17,627 nucleotides of DNA from JBEAOO01 sp041164825 (GTDB taxonomy: Bacteria; Pseudomonadota; Gammaproteobacteria; Burkholderiales; Burkholderiaceae_C). The stretch covers positions 1 through 17,627 of the forward strand of contig JBEAOO010000209.1 in the NCBI GenBank assembly GCA_041164825.1. The letters run 5' to 3'. Position 1 is the stretch's first letter, and the number at the start of each line of letters is the position of its first letter. Shown here in pieces: positions 6,413-14,800 of this stretch. A model generated the notes under the pieces. That model saw only the letters and a program-made list of their open reading frames with translations. It made no database searches and was not told where the DNA came from. The position numbers and the translations under genes were made by a program.

Positions 6413-8574
6413 GTGACGCCGCCTTCACCCTGCCCACCCCCGGGCCGCTGCACAGCGCGCAGTGGTTTCGCGTGGCCGGCCTGCGCCCGCGGCTCGACCC
6501 GCACGCCGTGGCGCAGCGCCATGTGCAGCGCGGCGAGCTGTGGCACACGTTGCAGCGCGCCGATGGGCAGCAGAGTTTTCGCCTCAACGCCGCCGCCTGG
6601 GCGGCCATTGCCCGCTGCGACGGCCAGCGCACGCTGCAAGCGGTGTGGGACATCGCCCTGGCCGCGCTGGGCGAGCACGCGCCCACGCAAGACGAGCTGC
6701 TCGACATGCTGGCCCGGCTGCACCGCGCCGGGCTGATGAGCTTCGATCGCGCGCCCGATTTCGGCGCGGCAGCCGCCACCGCAGACGCATCTGCCGAGCC
6801 GGCGACCGAGCGCAACACGCTGCTCGCCTGGCGCATCCCGCTGGGCCGGCCCGACGCGTGGCTGACGCGGCTGTTGCCGCTCACGCGCGGGCTGTTCACG
6901 CCCCTGGCGGCCCTGCTGTGGACACTGGCCGTGGCCATCGCCGCCCTCGCCGCGTGGGCCCATGCCGATGAGCTCGGCCATGCCTTGGCGCGCCAGCTCG
7001 GCGCGCCGCACCTGCTGCTCTGGGCCGCGCTGATCTACCCGCTGATCAAGGCGCTGCACGAGCTGGCCCACGGCCTGGCAGCGCGCCACGCCGGGGCCGC
7101 CGTGCCGGGCTGGGGCATCAGCCTGTTGATGGGCGTGCCCACGCCGTATGTCGATGCCTCAGCCGCGTCGGCCTTGCCGCTGCGGCACCAGCGCCTCACC
7201 GTGGCGGCGGCCGGCATGGCGCTGGAGCTGGCCTTGGCCGCTGCGGCCTTGGCGCTGTGGTTGCTGCTGCAAGACGGGCTGTTGCGTGAACTGGCGCTGC
7301 TGGTGGTGTCGATCGGCGCCGTGTCGTCGCTGGCCGTCAACGCCAACCCGCTGCTGCGTTTTGACGGCTACCACCTGCTCTGCGATGCGCTCGATCTGCC
7401 CAACCTCGCCGAGCGCAGCCGCCGCCATGGGCTGCACGCGCTGCGGCAGCGCCTGCTCGGCCCCAGTGACGATGCGCCCCCCGTGCAGCCCGCGCCCGGC
7501 GAGGCCCCGTGGTTGTGCGTGTATGCGCCGGCCGCCTTGCTGATGCGCTGGGCGGTGCTGCTGGGGCTGGTGAGTGGGCTCGGCGCGCTGTCGTGGCCGC
7601 TGGGCGCGGCTGCCGCTGCGCTCGGGGCGTGGTCGCTGCTCGTGCAACCGCTGATCGCGCTCTGGCGCTGGCTGCAGCGCGTGTCGGTGCCCGGGCGGCC
7701 GCTGCGCCGTCGCGCCGCCGTCGTCGCCGGCCTGCTCGCCGTGCCGCTGCTGGCCCTGCCGCTGCCCGACACCACCGTCGCCCCCGGCGTGCTGTGGCTG
7801 CCCGAACACGCGCTGGTGCGCGCGCAAACCGATGGCGTGGTGGACGCCGTGCTCGCGGCCGATGGCCAAGCCGTGCGTGTCGGCGACCCGCTGTTGCGCC
7901 TGCGCGCGCCGCAACGCGACGCCGAGCTGGTGCAGCTGAGCGGCCGCATTGAGGCGCTGCAATCGACCTGGCTGCAAGCGCTGCGCAGTGATGCCGCCGC
8001 GGCCGTGACCGCCGAGCACCAACTGCAAACCGCCCAAGCCGCGCTGGCCGAGGCGCAAGCGCGCGCCGAACAACTCACCGTGCGCGCCACCAGCGCTGGC
8101 CGCTTGGCCTGGCCCCACGCGGCCGATCTGCCCGGGCGCTTTGTGGCGCGTGGTGCCTTGCTGGCCCACGTGATCACCGGCGAGCCCGGCCTGGTGCGGG
8201 TGGCCATTGCCCACGAACACGCGGCGCAGTTGCGCGCCCACCCTGGCCCCGTGGCCGTGCGCACGGCCGATGCGCTGGCGCCCACGCGCAGCGGCCAGTG
8301 GTCGGGCCGCACCTCGGGCGCGGGCGCCCTGTTGCCCAGCGCGGCCTTGGGCGAGGCCAGCGGCGGCAGCATCGCCACCGACCCCGCCGATGCCCAAGGC
8401 CTGCGCCCCGCGCGCCCGGTGGTGCTGGCCGATGTGCCCTTGCAGGGCGCGCCACTCACGCGCATCGGCGAGCGCGCCTGGGTGCGTTTTGAGCACGGCC
8501 ACGCGCCGCTGGCCTGGCAGGCGCTGCGGGCCGTGCAGCAGCAGGTGCTGGGCCATTTCAACCCCGGCGCTTGA
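6409..8574 (+). CDS. PqqD-like / M50 site-2 protease / HlyD-like fusion protein (gene B)
   Basis: A 721-residue membrane protein whose ATG at 6409 overlaps the stop of gene A. Residues about 20-110 resemble PqqD, a peptide-leader-binding winged-helix fold (ELWHTLQRADGQQSFRLN, then AIARCDGQRTLQAVWD). The M50 core follows in several transmembrane helices: zinc motif HELAH at 217-221 and the second M50 motif NPLLRFDGYH at 313-322, with D319 as probable third zinc ligand. More membrane helices lie at about 375-450. From about 454 the chain becomes HlyD-like: a lipoyl half (HALVRAQTDGVVDAVLAADG), a coiled coil of heptad-like A/Q/E repeats, and a barrel. The active-site residues look intact. Function inferred: membrane protease or peptide-handling subunit for an exported substrate, with the periplasmic part joining the adaptors. 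Confidence 0.88.
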   Translation: MSDAAFTLPTPGPLHSAQWFRVAGLRPRLDPHAVAQRHVQRGELWHTLQRADGQQSFRLNAAAWAAIARCDGQRTLQAVWDIALAALGEHAPTQDELLDMLARLHRAGLMSFDRAPDFGAAAATADASAEPATERNTLLAWRIPLGRPDAWLTRLLPLTRGLFTPLAALLWTLAVAIAALAAWAHADELGHALARQLGAPHLLLWAALIYPLIKALHELAHGLAARHAGAAVPGWGISLLMGVPTPYVDASAASALPLRHQRLTVAAAGMALELALAAAALALWLLLQDGLLRELALLVVSIGAVSSLAVNANPLLRFDGYHLLCDALDLPNLAERSRRHGLHALRQRLLGPSDDAPPVQPAPGEAPWLCVYAPAALLMRWAVLLGLVSGLGALSWPLGAAAAALGAWSLLVQPLIALWRWLQRVSVPGRPLRRRAAVVAGLLAVPLLALPLPDTTVAPGVLWLPEHALVRAQTDGVVDAVLAADGQAVRVGDPLLRLRAPQRDAELVQLSGRIEALQSTWLQALRSDAAAAVTAEHQLQTAQAALAEAQARAEQLTVRATSAGRLAWPHAADLPGRFVARGALLAHVITGEPGLVRVAIAHEHAAQLRAHPGPVAVRTADALAPTRSGQWSGRTSGAGALLPSAALGEASGGSIATDPADAQGLRPARPVVLADVPLQGAPLTRIGERAWVRFEHGHAPLAWQALRAVQQQVLGHFNPGA

Positions 8575-8576
8575 GC

Positions 8577-10538
8577 ATGCGCCCGTCGCCACCGCCCATC
8601 CCTGGCCCCGTGCTCGGCGCCTACCCGCAGCGCAGCGATGCCGAAGCGCCGTGGCTGCGCCCGGCCTGGCTGGCGCCGCTGATGCGTGTGGCGATGCGCT
8701 GGCAGCCGGCCGCGCCGCTCGCCGCCGTGCGCGCGCAGCAGGCGCGGTGGGCAGCGCGCAGCGGGGCTGAAGTCGCGGCGGCGCTGCTGCCGCTGCGCGC
8801 CCGCTTGGCACGCGACGGTTGGCGCGGCGTGGCCCTGCAGGCCGAGGTGCTCGGCGCGGTGGCTGCGGCGGCGAGCCGTGCGCTCGGCCGCACCCCCTAC
8901 GACACGCAACTGCGCTGCGCTCACATTGTGCTCAGCGGTCAACTCGCCGAGATGGCCACCGGCGAAGGCAAAACCCTGGCCGTGGCCTTGGCGGCTTGTG
9001 TGGCCGCGCTGGCCGGCGTGCCCGTGCACGTGATGACGGCCAACGACTACTTGGCCGCGCGCGATGCTGCGTTGCTCGCGCCGCTCTACGCCGCGCTCGG
9101 CCTGCGCGTGGGCGTGGTGCAAGCCAGCAGCCCGCCCGAGGCGCGCCGCGCCGCCTATGCCTGCGACATCACCCACTGCACCGCGCGCGAGGTCGCGTTT
9201 GACCACCTGCGCGATCGCGCGCTGCTGCACCCGCTCGGCAGCGCACTGCAACAGCACGCCGCCGCGCTGTGTGGCCAGGCTGCGCCGCCGCTCTTGTTGC
9301 GCGGCCTGTGCTTGGCGCTGGTGGACGAAGCCGACAGCCTGCTGATCGACGAAGCCACCACGCCGCTGGTGCTGGCCGAGCTGGACGACGACCCCGCGCA
9401 GCGCGCGCTGGCCGTGCAGGCGCTGGCCGTGGCGCGCCGCGTGGTGCTGGGCGTGCACGCGCAGATCGAGCCCGGCACGCACGCGGTGAGCTGGTCGGCC
9501 GATGGTGAGGCGTGGCTGGCCGAGGCCACCGCCGCGTGGCCGGGCCTGTGGGCGCAGCGCCGCCACCGCCTGGCGCAGGTGGGCCAGGCGCTGGTGGCCT
9601 TGCACGCGCTGCAACGCGACCGCGACTACCTGCTGCGCGACGGCCAGGTGCAATTGCTCGACGCCGTCACCGGCCGCACCGCGCCCGGCCGCGTGTGGTC
9701 GCGCGGGCTGCAAGCGCTGGTGGAGCTGCGCGAAGGCGTGGCCCTCAGCCCGGCCACACGCACGCAAGCGCAAACCAGCTACCAACGTTTTTTTTCGCGC
9801 TACTTGCAGGTGGGCGGCACCAGCGGCACGCTGGCCGAATGCCAGGCCGAGCTGGGCGCTGTGTATGGCCTGGCCGTGGTGCCGGTGGCCACGCGCTTGC
9901 CGAGCCAAAGGGTGATCGGCCCGCACCGCCAATTTGCCCATGCCACCACGCGCCACAGTGCCGCGGTGGCGCGTGTGCACACGCTGGTGGCGCAAGGCCG
10001 GCCGGTGCTGCTCGGCGTGGCCTCGGTGGCCGAGGCACTGGCCATGTCGCAGGCGCTCAGCGCCGCCGGCGTGGCCCACCAGCGGCTCGACGCCAGCCAG
10101 GACGCGCACGAGGCCCAGATCGTGGCGGCGGCCGGCCAAGCCGGTGCCGTCACCGTGGCCACCGCGCTGGCCGGCCGCGGCACCGACATCGCGCTGGGCG
10201 AGGGCGTGGCCGCACGCGGCGGGCTGCACGTGCTGTGCTGCCAAGACAACCGCTCGGCCCGGCTCGACCGCCAACTCATCGGCCGCGCCGCGCGCCAGGG
10301 CGAGCCCGGCAGCGCCGAGACCTGGCTGCTGAGCGCCCGCGCCCACTCAACTTCGTCCCCCAACGGCCGACAACCTTCGGAAGAGGGCGGCCTGCTTGCT
10401 GCGCCTGCGTGGCTGCGGGCCGTGCAGCGCTGGCAACAGCGCGCTCACCAACAACAAGGCATGCGGCAACGCCGCCAACTGCTGGAACAGGATCTGTCAT
10501 GGCAACAGCGATTCGACGTCACCCGCTTGCGCGCTTGA
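8577..10538 (+). CDS. Accessory SecA-like ATPase, C-terminally reduced (gene C)
   Basis: A 653-residue protein; housekeeping SecA has about 850-930. Walker A is TGEGKT with GEGKT at 129-133 in QLAEMATGEGKTLAVALAA. SecA-specific HVMTANDYLAARDA follows. Walker B is DEAD at 250-253 in LALVDEADSLLIDEATTPLV. Motif GTSGTLAE and the second nucleotide-binding fold with TALAGRGTDIALGEGV are present, and motif VI is QLIGRAARQGEPGS, starting at 566. Only about 75 residues follow, so the helical scaffold/wing region and the zinc-binding tail of SecA are missing. The ATG at 8577 lies 2 nt after the stop of gene B; TTG 8571 is an alternative. ATPase residues look intact. Its place between transport adaptors suggests it energises export of protein E rather than general secretion. 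Confidence 0.9.
   Translation: MRPSPPPIPGPVLGAYPQRSDAEAPWLRPAWLAPLMRVAMRWQPAAPLAAVRAQQARWAARSGAEVAAALLPLRARLARDGWRGVALQAEVLGAVAAAASRALGRTPYDTQLRCAHIVLSGQLAEMATGEGKTLAVALAACVAALAGVPVHVMTANDYLAARDAALLAPLYAALGLRVGVVQASSPPEARRAAYACDITHCTAREVAFDHLRDRALLHPLGSALQQHAAALCGQAAPPLLLRGLCLALVDEADSLLIDEATTPLVLAELDDDPAQRALAVQALAVARRVVLGVHAQIEPGTHAVSWSADGEAWLAEATAAWPGLWAQRRHRLAQVGQALVALHALQRDRDYLLRDGQVQLLDAVTGRTAPGRVWSRGLQALVELREGVALSPATRTQAQTSYQRFFSRYLQVGGTSGTLAECQAELGAVYGLAVVPVATRLPSQRVIGPHRQFAHATTRHSAAVARVHTLVAQGRPVLLGVASVAEALAMSQALSAAGVAHQRLDASQDAHEAQIVAAAGQAGAVTVATALAGRGTDIALGEGVAARGGLHVLCCQDNRSARLDRQLIGRAARQGEPGSAETWLLSARAHSTSSPNGRQPSEEGGLLAAPAWLRAVQRWQQRAHQQQGMRQRRQLLEQDLSWQQRFDVTRLRA
9788..9795 (+). 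repeat. Homopolymer run of eight T inside the SecA-like gene
   Basis: An uninterrupted T8 in a very GC-rich gene, covering codons CGT TTT TTT TCG in the SYQRFFSRY segment. Such runs are prone to polymerase or replication slippage. The frame reached by a -1 shift stays open from here to 11848 and is the frame of gene D. Confidence 0.85.
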
Positions 10539-11848
10539 GCGCAGGCCGCGGCCTGAACGCACGCACCGATTCAGCCTGGGCTCGCCTGCCGCTGGCCTGG
10601 GGCGTGGCGCTGCTGTGCGCCACCGCGCCGGTGCAATCGGCCACCGAGCCCGGCGCGATGGCGGCGTCGGCCTTGCCACGCGCTGCGTCGGCTGGCAGCC
10701 CGGCATTGCCGTCGACCGCGGCCCGCAACGCCCGCCCGCTGGTCGGTTGCTTGATCGGCCCCGAGCGCGTGGCCGACATCGGCACGCCCGTGGTCGGCGT
10801 GGTCAGCAAGGTGAAGGTCGACCGCGGTGACGCGGTGGACAAAGGCGACGCGCTGGTGCTGCTGAGCAGTGGGGTGGAGGCGGCCGGTGTGGACGCCGCG
10901 CGCAGCCGCGCCAGCATCGACGCCGAGGTGCGCGCCGCCGAGGCCAATGCCCTGCTCGCCAGCCAACGCCACACGCGCACGGCCAATCTGGTGAGCGAAG
11001 GTTTTGTCACCGCCCAAGCGGCCGAGCAAACCCGCGCCGAGCGCGATGTGGCGCTGCAAAAATTGGCCCAAGCGCGCGGCCAGCACACCGTGCAGCGGCG
11101 CGAGCTCGGCCAAGTGCAGGCGCAACTCGCGCAGCGCACGCTGCGCAGCCCGTTTCGCGGCGTGGTGATTGAGCGCTTTGTGAACCCCGGCGAGCGCGTG
11201 GACGACAAACCCCTGCTGCGCCTGGCCCAGCTCGACCCGCTGCGCGTGGAGCTCGTGCTGCCCGCCAACCGCTGGGGCAGCGTGGCCACCGGCGACCGCG
11301 TGGGCGTGCTGCCCGAGCTGCCCGGCGCCGTGCCGCTGATCGCCCGCGTCACCCACATCGACAAAGTGATCGACGCCAGCAGCAACACCTTCCGCGTGCG
11401 CCTGGCCCTGCCCAACCCCGACGACAAAGTGCCCGCGGGCGCACGCTGCAAGGTCGATGCGGCCTTCATGGCGGGCGCAGCCGCGGGGCCAACCGATGCC
11501 GCCAAAGGCGCTGCGCCCCTGCCCTTCGGCGCGCCCTCGCTGGTGCCTGCGTCGGCGTTGATGTCAGCGTCGAAGTCAGGGGTGACGCCGGCGCTGAGCC
11601 CCAGCCCGGCGGTCCCTGCCGGGCCTCTGGCGCGCCGCGCCGCTGCAGCGCGGGACGACGAACCCGTGGCCAACAGTGACCACAAAAAGCACAAAAAACA
11701 CAAGAAAAAACACCGCACCCAGGACGGCGGCAGCACCGCATCGACCCACAAAAACACAGCCCGTGACGCCGCCGCCAGCGACAGCACGGCGACGCACGCG
11801 ACGAAGAAAAAGAAGAAGAAAAAGCACCCCGCCAAGGTTGAGGCCTGA
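10499..11848 (+). CDS. Exported periplasmic adaptor (RND/HlyD membrane-fusion type) with Lys/His-rich tail (gene D)
   Basis: A 449-residue protein. ATG 10499 is preceded by AGGA at 10489-10492 and overlaps the end of gene C by 40 nt. A long basic N-terminus and hydrophobic segment (LPLAWGVALLCATAPVQSA, about 30-48) look like a signal peptide. The adaptor body spans about 84-325: first lipoyl half DIGTPVVGVVSKVKVDRGD, a coiled-coil hairpin at about 130-210, second half TLRSPFRGVVIERFVNPGERV, and a barrel with VIDASSNTFRVRLALPNP. The hairpin type fits adaptors that dock to TolC-like channels. The last 120 residues are Ala/Pro/Ser-rich and end in HKKHKKHKKKHR (395-406) and seven lysines (436-442), unusual for the family. 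An outer-membrane partner is not in the window. Confidence 0.88.
   Translation: MATAIRRHPLARLSAGRGLNARTDSAWARLPLAWGVALLCATAPVQSATEPGAMAASALPRAASAGSPALPSTAARNARPLVGCLIGPERVADIGTPVVGVVSKVKVDRGDAVDKGDALVLLSSGVEAAGVDAARSRASIDAEVRAAEANALLASQRHTRTANLVSEGFVTAQAAEQTRAERDVALQKLAQARGQHTVQRRELGQVQAQLAQRTLRSPFRGVVIERFVNPGERVDDKPLLRLAQLDPLRVELVLPANRWGSVATGDRVGVLPELPGAVPLIARVTHIDKVIDASSNTFRVRLALPNPDDKVPAGARCKVDAAFMAGAAAGPTDAAKGAAPLPFGAPSLVPASALMSASKSGVTPALSPSPAVPAGPLARRAAAARDDEPVANSDHKKHKKHKKKHRTQDGGSTASTHKNTARDAAASDSTATHATKKKKKKKHPAKVEA
11681..11824 (+). repeat. Two A-rich lysine/histidine codon tracts at the 3' end of gene D
   Basis: Tract 11681-11716 encodes HKKHKKHKKKHR and tract 11804-11824 encodes seven lysines. 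Both are almost pure AAA/AAG/CAC codons in a gene otherwise rich in G and C, and contain runs of up to six A. They give the adaptor a very basic tail. Confidence 0.85.
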
Positions 11849-11870
11849 GCCCCTGCCCCTGCCCCTGCCC
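11849..11870 (+). repeat. GCCCCT hexamer repeat between genes D and E, replacing the ribosome binding site
   Basis: GCCCCT occurs three times in a row (11849-11854, 11855-11860, 11861-11866), plus a partial GCCC (11867-11870), ending at the ATG of the giant gene. The repeat fills the whole 22-nt gap and contains no Shine-Dalgarno. The nearest GAGG is at 11840-11843, too far away for normal use. Copy number would set the distance between the stop of gene D and the start of gene E. Confidence 0.85.
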
Positions 11871-14800
11871 ATGACCTCTGCGCGCCCACCCCACCACCGC
11901 CCGGTGCTCGAAGCCTTCGAGCCGCGCATCCTCTACGCGGCCGATCTGGCTGCGGTGGCGCTGCCCTTCGTGGGTGTGGGTGCCGCTGCCGGCGCCGCCG
12001 CGGTGCTGGATCAGCGGCTGCAATCCACCGCAGCGGTGCAGCAGGTTGCACTGCACGAGATCGCTTTTGTCGACGCGGCCGTGCCCGATGCCGCCACCTT
12101 GATCGCCGGCCTGCAAGCGCAGCGCGAGGCCGGCCGGCCGATCGAGGTGTGGCGCATCGAGGCGGGGCAAGACGGCGTGGCGCTGATCGGCCAGGTGCTG
12201 GCGCAACAAGCCAGCGGCAGTGTCAGCGCAGTGCATGTGTTCAGCCACGGCAGCGTGGGCGCCGTGCAGCTGGGCAGCGCCCGGCTCGATGCCGACAGCG
12301 CCTTGGCCCGCGCCGCCGAGATCGCCGCCTGGGGCCCCGCGCTGACGGCCGACGCCGACCTGCTGCTCTACGGTTGCAACGTGGCGGCTGGCGACGACAG
12401 CAGCAGCGGCAGCAGCGTCGACCACAGCGGCCACGGCTTGCTCAACACGCTGGCCGCGCTCAGCGGCGCCGACGTGGCCGCCAGCGACGACGCCACCGGC
12501 AGCGCCGCGCTTGGCGGCGATTGGCTGCTGGAGCAACACACCGGCACCATCGACACCGCCGTTGCCCCCAGCCTGCAAACGCAAGCGCTGTGGGCCGGCA
12601 CGCTGGGCGCCGACCTCTTGGTCAACACCACCCTCAGCGGCCAGCAAGACACGCTGGCCCTCAACCGCGGCAGCCAGCAGGCCGTGGCGCTGGATGCCTC
12701 GGGCAATTTTGTGGTGGTGTGGACCAGCAAGGACCAGGACGGTGATGGCGACGGCGTCTATGCGCGCCGCTTTGCCGCCGATGGCACGGCCCTCACGGGT
12801 GAAATCCGCGTCAACGCCAGCACCGCTGGCGACCAGAACGGCGCCCGCGTGGTGTCCGACAGCGCGGGCAATTTTGTGGTGGTGTGGACGAGCGACCGCA
12901 GCGACGGTTCGGCCACCACCGTGATGCTGCGTCGTTTCAACGCCAGCGGCGTGGCGCTCACGGGCGAGCGGCAGGTGGCCGTCAGCGGTGGCGCGCAGGC
13001 CGACCCGGTGCTGGCCATCAACAGCAGCACCGGCGCGTTCACGGTGGCGTGGTCGGGCAACGGGCCGGGCGACAGCCAGGGCATCTTTTTCCGGCGCTTC
13101 AGTGCCACGGCAGCAGCCATCGACACCGCCGATCAGCGCGCCAACAGCAGCAACCTCGGCAGCGAACAAAACACCGCCATCGCGATGGACAGCAGCGGCC
13201 GCTTCGTGATCAGCTGGGACGTGAGCGACCGCGTGTATGTGCAGCGCTTCAACGCCAGCGGCGTGGCCCAGGGCAGCGCCACGCAGGTGGGCGCGCCGCT
13301 GTTGGCGGGGCTGCTCTCGTCGGGCAGTGGTGCCGCGCTGGCCATGGACGAGGCCGGCCACTACGCCATCGCCTACCGCGAAAAAACCGCCCTCTATGTG
13401 GGCGTGTGGACCGCCACCTACAACGCCGACGGCAGCCTGCGCAGCGGCTGGCTGCTGGTGGATGGCAGCGCTGACGCCAGCAACGCGTCGGTCGACATGG
13501 CCGACGATGGCAGCAGCGTGGTGGTCTACGACAAGAGCGGTGTCGCGGGCAGCGATGTGTACCTGCGCCGCTACCTGGCCGATGGCAGCGCCAGCGGCAG
13601 CGCCGAGCTGGTCAACGCCTACACCGGCAACGACCAAGGCGGTGCCTCGGTGAGTGTGCACAGCCTCGACCACATGGTGGTCGTGTGGCACGGCAAAAGC
13701 ACAGGCGACAGCAAGGGCGTGGTGGCCAAGCTGGTGCTGCCCGCCGGCAGCGCACCCACCATCGGCTCGGACGGTGGCGGCAACAGCGCCAGCCTCACGC
13801 TCAACGAAGGTGTGAGCGCCGTCACCACCGTCACCGCCACCGACCCGGACCTCCCTGCCCAAAGCCTGCGCTACGCCATCGTGGGTGGCGACGATGCGGC
13901 GCGCTTCACCCTCAACGAGCGCACCGGCGCTTTGAGCTTTGTGGCGCCGCCCAACTATGAATCGCCGGCCGATGCGGACGCCAACAACCGCTATCAGGTC
14001 ACCGTGCAAGCCAGCGATGGCGCCCGGGTGGACAGCCAAGAGATCACGGTCAACGTGAGTGACGTCAATGAATTCGCGGTCAGCACACCCGTGGATTGGC
14101 TCAGCTGGTGGCCCGACCGGGTGTCCGAGTTTGCCGCGGTAGGCACCTTTGCCGGCGTGGCCCTGTGGGCGCGCGATGCCGATGGCTCGAACAACACCGT
14201 GCGCTACACGCTCACCGATTCGGCCGGCGGGCGCTTCAGCATCGGCGCCAGCGATGGCGTGGTGCGTGTGGCCGGGCCGCTCGACTACGAACTGGCCAGC
14301 AGCCACAGCTTGACCGCCCTGGCCACCAGCAGCGATGGCAGCAGCGCGGCACTCACCTTCACCATCGCCGTGGTGAACGAAAACGACGGCGGTGTGGGGC
14401 CGATCAACGACAGCGACACCGCCGCCGAACAGGTGCTGGAAAACGCCGCCGCGGGCACCCCCGTGGGCCTGACCGCGCACGCGCTGGACGCCGACGCCGG
14501 CGACACCGTGCACTACAGCTTGCTCACCATCGACGACGAAGCCGCTGCCAGCAACGGCCGCTTCACCATCGATGCCGCGTCCGGCGTGGTCAGCGTGGGC
14601 AGCGTGGCGCCCGATGCCGAGAGCCGCTTGGCGCACAAGCTGGTGGTGCAGGCCAGCTCCAGCGACGGCACGACGGTGCAGCAGGACTACACCATCAACG
14701 TGCTCGACGACCCGCTGGAGCACGCGCTCGGGGCCGTGACCGACAGCGACCTGGCCAACAACAGCGTGCGCGAAGACGCCGCCCTCGGCAGTGCCGTGGG

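Noticed and set aside
7368..10346. 992-codon minus-strand frame opposite genes B and C
   Set aside because: Same reason: low-complexity shadow translation, while the plus strand shows intact M50 and SecA motifs.
9512..10498. Upstream extension of gene D in the same frame
   Set aside because: It overlaps gene C in another frame, is Arg/Pro/Gly-rich without motifs, and gene D has its own ribosome binding site and signal peptide at 10499.
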